Part shown: one piece after another, positions 12,776 through 16,767 of the stretch
Layout: every line of letters begins with the position of its first letter
Position numbering within the stretch: the first letter of the stretch is position 1
DNA from: Thermoanaerobaculia bacterium
Lineage (GTDB): Bacteria > Acidobacteriota > Thermoanaerobaculia > Gp7-AA8
Length of the DNA stretch: 16,767 nucleotides
Assembly (NCBI GenBank): GCA_017883215.1
Contig: JADGOA010000035.1
Span: 1 to 16,767, forward strand
Direction: 5' to 3'
The notes under the pieces: model-generated
What the model saw: only the letters and a program-made list of their open reading frames with translations
Databases searched by the model: none
Told to the model about the DNA's origin: nothing
Position numbers and translations under genes: made by a program

Positions 12776-13009
12776 ATGCTGGTAGTCAGAACGGAAGTCA
12801 GCCCGTCGGATCGCAAGGGGGCGACCGATCGCAATTGCCAGCGGATCACGGCGATCGACGCGGAGGAGACGCTCGGATATTTCGGCCGCGGCCGCGAAGA
12901 GCACAGCGGCGAGAACGAGCCCGTCGCGCCGTCAGATCTCGTTTCCGAGCTCGCCGACAATGCACCCGACCAGGTCCTCGAAGAAGAGCTCGTGGAGACG
13001 AAAGCATGA
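12776..13009 (+). CDS. Small acidic protein of unknown function
   Basis: A 77-aa ORF, unrecognised. It begins MLVVRTEVSPSDRKG, has a central ITAIDAEETLGYFGRGREEH and an acidic tail (SELADNAPDQVLEEELVETKA). There is no signal peptide or membrane segment, and one cysteine. Three facts support it as real: its stop overlaps the aminotransferase start in an ATGA, a GAGGGAG ribosome binding site precedes the ATG, and third codon positions are mostly G or C as in neighbouring genes. Earlier in-frame ATGs at 12725 and 12758 are possible but less well placed. Its position suggests translational coupling to the aminotransferase. Confidence 0.6.
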   Translation: MLVVRTEVSPSDRKGATDRNCQRITAIDAEETLGYFGRGREEHSGENEPVAPSDLVSELADNAPDQVLEEELVETKA

Positions 13010-14337
13010 CAGCGACGATTCAAGCTCCGCCGCAGAAGTTCACCTCGTTCGCCCGCCGCATCAACGCGCTGGGCACCGAGAACGCCTTCAAGATCGGGCC
13101 GTACATCCGGGAGATCGAGACTCGCGGCGAGCGAGTGATCAAGTGCAACATCGGCGAGCCGGATTTTCCGCTGCCGAAGCACATCGCCGAGGAAGTGAAG
13201 CGTCAGATCGACCTGGACCAGACGCACTATGTCGATCCGCAGGGCATCGAGCCGTTGCGGAAAACGATCGCCAAGAGCATCGGTGAATCGCGGGGCCTGC
13301 AGATCACGCCCGATCGCGTGGTCGTCTTTCCGGGAGCGAAACCGCCCATCGGTTTCACCCAGCAGGCGTACTGCAACCCCGGCGACGAGGTGATCTACCC
13401 GAGCCCCGGATTTCCGATCTACGAGTCGTTCATCCGCTTCATGGATTCGGTTCCGGTTCCGCTGCATCTGCTCGAGGAGAACGGCTTTGCCTGCAGCGGA
13501 GACGAACTGGCGCCGCTGATCTCGAACAACACCCGGCTCGTCTACCTCAACTTTCCCTCGAATCCGACCGGCGGCGTCGCCACGGAAGATCAGCTCGAAG
13601 GGCTGGCCGACGTGATCCGGCACAAGCTTCCGGCAAACGCCCGCGTCTACTCTGACGAGGTCTACGAAGACATCCTCTTCGACGGCGCGAAGCACCGCTC
13701 CGTCGCTTCGCTTCCGGGCATGGAAGAGCGGACGATCATCGTCTCGGGTGTATCGAAGTCTTATTCGTGGACGGGCGGGCGCGTCGGCTGGGCGGTGTTC
13801 CCGACCGCGGATGAAGCCGCTGTTTTCAAGAATCTGAACATCAACTACTTCTCCTGTATCCCGGCGTACAACCAGTACGGAGCGAAGCTGGCCATCGAAT
13901 CACCGGAGAGTGCGAAGGCGATCAAGAAGATGGTCGACGCGTTCTCGGAGCGCCGCGGTCTGGTGGTGAGAGCGTTGAATGCCATTCCGGGCGTGACCTG
14001 CCGGATGCCCAAGGGGGCCTTCTACGTTTTCCCGAACATCGGCGGCGCCTGCGCGAACATCGGCGCCATCGACGCGCATGCGGCGCTGCCGGCTGCCGTC
14101 CGCGTGAAGAGCTCCCCCTCGACGCTGTTCCAGCTGTTCCTGCTCTTCCGCCACGGCGTGGCCACGCTCGACCGCAAGTCGTTCGGTGTCATCGGCGCGG
14201 AGGGAAAGCACTACCTGCGCATTTCCATCGCCACCGGAATCGACGATCTCGAGGAAGCGATGATGCGGGTGGCCGCGGCCGCGACCGACCGGGACGGCTT
14301 CCGCAAGTTCGTGGAGACCGCCGAGCACCTCTACTGA
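13006..14337 (+). CDS. PLP-dependent aminotransferase, class I/II
   Basis: A 443-aa fold-type I aminotransferase of the aspartate/alanine group. Visible cofactor and substrate residues: N186 in NFPSNPTGG, D217 and Y220 in SDEVYEDILFDG, the Schiff-base lysine K251 in SGVSKSYSWTGGRVGW, R259 for the PLP phosphate, and R405 in YLRIS for the substrate carboxylate. CNIGEPDFPLP near 47-57 marks the N-terminal substrate segment. The amino donor cannot be deduced. The ATG overlaps the preceding small gene by four bases (ATGA), with GGAG a suitable distance upstream. A transketolase-like gene follows after 67 nt, so these three genes probably form an operon. Confidence 0.92.
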   Translation: MTATIQAPPQKFTSFARRINALGTENAFKIGPYIREIETRGERVIKCNIGEPDFPLPKHIAEEVKRQIDLDQTHYVDPQGIEPLRKTIAKSIGESRGLQITPDRVVVFPGAKPPIGFTQQAYCNPGDEVIYPSPGFPIYESFIRFMDSVPVPLHLLEENGFACSGDELAPLISNNTRLVYLNFPSNPTGGVATEDQLEGLADVIRHKLPANARVYSDEVYEDILFDGAKHRSVASLPGMEERTIIVSGVSKSYSWTGGRVGWAVFPTADEAAVFKNLNINYFSCIPAYNQYGAKLAIESPESAKAIKKMVDAFSERRGLVVRALNAIPGVTCRMPKGAFYVFPNIGGACANIGAIDAHAALPAAVRVKSSPSTLFQLFLLFRHGVATLDRKSFGVIGAEGKHYLRISIATGIDDLEEAMMRVAAAATDRDGFRKFVETAEHLY

Positions 14338-14356
14338 TCTACGCAACGGGACCACG

Positions 14357-14380
14357 GCGTCAGTCGCGACCGGCTGACGC
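14357..14380 (+). other. Intercistronic stem-loop
   Basis: GCGTCAG (14357-14363) and CTGACGC (14374-14380) form a 7-bp stem with a 10-nt loop in the 67-bp gap between the aminotransferase and transketolase-like genes. Without a T-tract it is unlikely to terminate; it could be an mRNA-processing or stability element. Confidence 0.4.
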
Positions 14381-14404
14381 TGCCGGTCCGCCCTGGGAGA
14401 CTGC

Positions 14405-16750
14405 ATGCAACCTTTCGGACCGCGCCGCGCACTCTGGATCGACCTGACGAACGACACCACCGCGCCTCTGACTGCTGAGGAGCTCAACGCGTTCGAGAAA
14501 GTGGATGCGGTTTACCGCACGCTCTGCGCGATGCTCTACAACTACGTCCCGATGTCGGGACACCCCGGCGGGTCGATCTCGTCGGGCCGCTTCGTCTCCT
14601 CTCTTCTGTTCGAGACGATGGACTACGACATCGCTGATCCGGAGCGGGAAGACGCGGACGTCATCTCCTACGCGGCCGGCCACAAGGCTCTCGGTCTCTA
14701 TTCGATGTGGGCGCTGCGCAACGAGCTGGTGCGCATCGCCAATCCGGCCATGTTGCCCGACCCCGAGAACCAGCTGCGGTTCGAGGATCTCCTCGGCTTC
14801 CGGCGCAATCCGACCAACTCGACGCCGCTGTTCGGCGAGTTCGGCTCGAAGGCGCTCGACGGCCATCCCACGCCGGCCACACCGTTCGTGCGCCTTTCCA
14901 CCGGCGCGTCGGGAGTGGGGATGGCTTCGTCGCTGGGCCACGCGCTGGCGCTGGCAGACTGGTTCGGCGATGACGCGCCGCGGCTGCACATCGTCGAAGG
15001 CGAAGGCGGTCTGACGCCGGGGCGCGTGGCCGAGGCGCTGGCATTTGCAGGAAGCGCCTCCCTGAAGAACGCCATCGTCCATCTGGACTGGAACCAGTCG
15101 TCGATCGACTCCGATCGCGTCACTCGCGAAGGAGCGAATCCCGGCGATTACGTGCAGTGGGATCCGGTCGAGCTGTTCTATCTGCACGACTGGAACGTCA
15201 TCTATGTTCCCGACGGCTTCGATTTCCAGCGCGTCATCACGGCGCAGAAGCGTGCGGTGGCGATCGACAACGGCCAGCCGACGGCCATCGTCTATCGCAC
15301 GACCAAGGGTTGGAAGTACGGAATCGAGGGACGCGCCTCCCACGGAGCCGGCCACAAGCTCTGCTCGAAAGGCTTCTACGACGCCATTCCGTTCGGCGAG
15401 GAACTGGTTCGCGATCTGCCGCGATGCGGGGAGAAGACGCTCTGCAACGGCGGCGAGAACGCGGCCATCGTCGAGCGCTGCTTCTGGGATGCTCTGTCGG
15501 CGCTGCGCCGCTTCCTGGAGCGCGATCCCGACCTCGCCCGCGCGTTCGCCAACCGCATCGCCCGCTCGAAACAACGGCTGGACGCGGCCGAGCGCCTGCC
15601 GCGGCCGAATGCTCCCTCCATCGACGACCTCTATTCGCTGGCCGGCATCGCCACGCTTCCGCGCGAGCTGGAGCTGACCCCCGGAACGGAAACGACCTTG
15701 CGCGGTCAGCTCGGCAAGGCCCTGGGCTTTCTCAACAAATTCAGCGGCGGCAGCATCTTCGTCGCCGCTGCCGATCTCCTCGGTTCGACGAGCATCAACG
15801 AAGGGGCCAAGGAGTTCGCGCCCGGCTTTTACTCGTACGGGAAAAACCGTGACTCGCGCACGCTCGCTGTCGGAGGCATTTGCGAAGACGCCATGAGCGG
15901 CATCCTCTCGGGCCTCTCGGCCTTCGGCAAGCACATCGGCGCCGGCGCCTCGTACGGCGCCTTCATCGCCCCCCTCGGTCACATCGCTTCACGCCTGCAC
16001 GCCATCGGCGCCCAGGCTCGCTTCGAGCGCACCGGCGCTCCCGGCCGGCCGATGATCCTGATCTGCGGTCACGCTGGATTGAAGACCGGCGAGGACGGGC
16101 CGACGCATGCCGACCCGCAACCCCTGCAGCTCCTGCAGGAGAATTTCCCGCCGGGTGCGATGATCACGCTCACTCCGTGGGAGCCGACCGAGATCTGGCC
16201 CGCGCTCGCCGCAGCGCTCTCTCGCCGCCCGTCCGTCATCGCGCCGTTTGTCACGCGGCCGAACGAGATTGTTCTCGACCGTGAAGCGCTCGGCCTTGCG
16301 CCGGCCGGCGACGCGGCCGACGGCGTTTATCTCCTGCGCAAAGCGCGTGGTGAGCGCGACGGCGTAGTCGTGCTCCAGGAATCGGCTGTCACGTATGCCT
16401 TCGTCACCGAAGCGCTGCCGCTGCTGGAGAAGGCGGGAATCGAGGTCGACGTCTACTACGTCTCCAGCGCGGAGCTGTTCGACCTTCTTCCGCTCGCCGA
16501 TCGCGAGCGGATCTTCCCGCAGGAGGCTGCGCACCAGGCGATCGGCATAACCGGGTTCACGCTTCCGACGATGTATCGCTGGATCCAGTCCGACCTCGGC
16601 CGGGCCATGACGATGCACCCGTACATGCACGGACAATATCCGGGAAGCGGCCAGGGTTGGGCGGTGGTCGCCGAGGCGGGTCTCGACGGCGAGAGTCAGT
16701 ACCACCGCATCGTCGACTACCTCGGTCTGCGCGTGGCGAGCACCGCGTAA
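14405..16750 (+). CDS. Transketolase-like ThDP enzyme
   Basis: A 781-aa protein, over 100 residues longer than usual transketolases (about 660-670). Transketolase landmarks in order: GHPGGS at 52-57, GHKALGLYSMWALR, LDGHP at 151-155, STGASGVGMASSLGHALA (165-182), a ThDP/metal motif G199-E200-G201 with N230, RTTKGWKYG...SHGAGHK (297-317), the catalytic glutamate E493 in GGICEDAMSGI, and GEDGPTH at 561-567. The usual Asp of GDG is Glu here. Transketolases move two-carbon units between sugar phosphates; the substitution and extra length leave the exact substrates open. The ATG has GGGAG (14395-14399) at good spacing. It is the last gene of the probable operon with the aminotransferase and ends 17 nt before the window edge. 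Confidence 0.88.
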   Translation: MQPFGPRRALWIDLTNDTTAPLTAEELNAFEKVDAVYRTLCAMLYNYVPMSGHPGGSISSGRFVSSLLFETMDYDIADPEREDADVISYAAGHKALGLYSMWALRNELVRIANPAMLPDPENQLRFEDLLGFRRNPTNSTPLFGEFGSKALDGHPTPATPFVRLSTGASGVGMASSLGHALALADWFGDDAPRLHIVEGEGGLTPGRVAEALAFAGSASLKNAIVHLDWNQSSIDSDRVTREGANPGDYVQWDPVELFYLHDWNVIYVPDGFDFQRVITAQKRAVAIDNGQPTAIVYRTTKGWKYGIEGRASHGAGHKLCSKGFYDAIPFGEELVRDLPRCGEKTLCNGGENAAIVERCFWDALSALRRFLERDPDLARAFANRIARSKQRLDAAERLPRPNAPSIDDLYSLAGIATLPRELELTPGTETTLRGQLGKALGFLNKFSGGSIFVAAADLLGSTSINEGAKEFAPGFYSYGKNRDSRTLAVGGICEDAMSGILSGLSAFGKHIGAGASYGAFIAPLGHIASRLHAIGAQARFERTGAPGRPMILICGHAGLKTGEDGPTHADPQPLQLLQENFPPGAMITLTPWEPTEIWPALAAALSRRPSVIAPFVTRPNEIVLDREALGLAPAGDAADGVYLLRKARGERDGVVVLQESAVTYAFVTEALPLLEKAGIEVDVYYVSSAELFDLLPLADRERIFPQEAAHQAIGITGFTLPTMYRWIQSDLGRAMTMHPYMHGQYPGSGQGWAVVAEAGLDGESQYHRIVDYLGLRVASTA

Positions 16751-16767
16751 TTCGCTCTCGACGCGCT

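Noticed and set aside
14360..15982. A 540-codon open frame on the - strand opposite the transketolase-like gene
   Set aside because: It is a shadow of the transketolase coding frame with no start signal or recognisable domain.

Overview
This is a GC-rich bacterial window, chromosomal in character, with about 17 protein genes on both strands, short intergenic gaps and several families of palindromic or tandem intergenic repeats. There are no rRNA, tRNA, phage, transposase or CRISPR sequences. Gene content and repeat style suggest a free-living high-GC bacterium, perhaps of the Acidobacteriota type. That placement is a guess from general impression, not from a marker gene.

Layout. 1-150 (-) is the start of an APC amino-acid permease. 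331-2127 (-) is a thiamine-diphosphate enzyme strikingly like animal ILVBL/HACL2, carrying an in-frame 54-bp palindrome. 2520-3200 (+) is an exported SagB-type nitroreductase and 3467-4372 (-) a patatin-like lipase. 4562-5080 (+) is an AraC-type HTH protein behind a good sigma70 promoter, and 5276-5581 (+) a small periplasmic cytochrome c with a terminator. 5665-8298 holds an Hrp1-like CBS protein, a phosphoribosyltransferase, a HemG-type flavodoxin and a dienelactone-hydrolase-like enzyme. 8739-9338 is an exported MsrA. 9555-10364 (-) is a stand-alone OB/zinc-finger/HhH piece of NAD+-DNA ligase without a catalytic domain, preceded by a second CBS protein (10410-10799, -). 11173-11892 (+) is an FNR-like regulator with candidate Fe-S cysteines. 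12036-12692 (+) is a membrane-anchored rhodanese whose reading frame crosses an in-frame TGA. 12776-16750 is a probable operon: a 77-aa acidic protein, a PLP aminotransferase and a large transketolase-like enzyme.

How the genes may work together. The middle of the window (cytochrome c, Hrp1-like CBS, phosphoribosyltransferase, dienelactone-hydrolase-like protein, flavodoxin, MsrA, FNR-like regulator) resembles the redox and hypoxia gene set of the mycobacterial DosR regulon, here possibly under an FNR/CRP-family regulator. A symmetrical CGTGA-N6-TCACG site lies upstream of the ligase-fragment gene and fits the regulator's predicted DNA specificity.

Main discovery candidate. In the rhodanese, TGA at 12552-12554 replaces the second cysteine of the C-T-C-P-x-E active-site loop. 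The frame stays open for 45 more sense codons that complete the rhodanese fold. A perfect 7-bp hairpin with a G-rich apical loop begins 14 nt after the TGA, as expected of a bacterial SECIS element. I read it as a likely selenocysteine-containing rhodanese.
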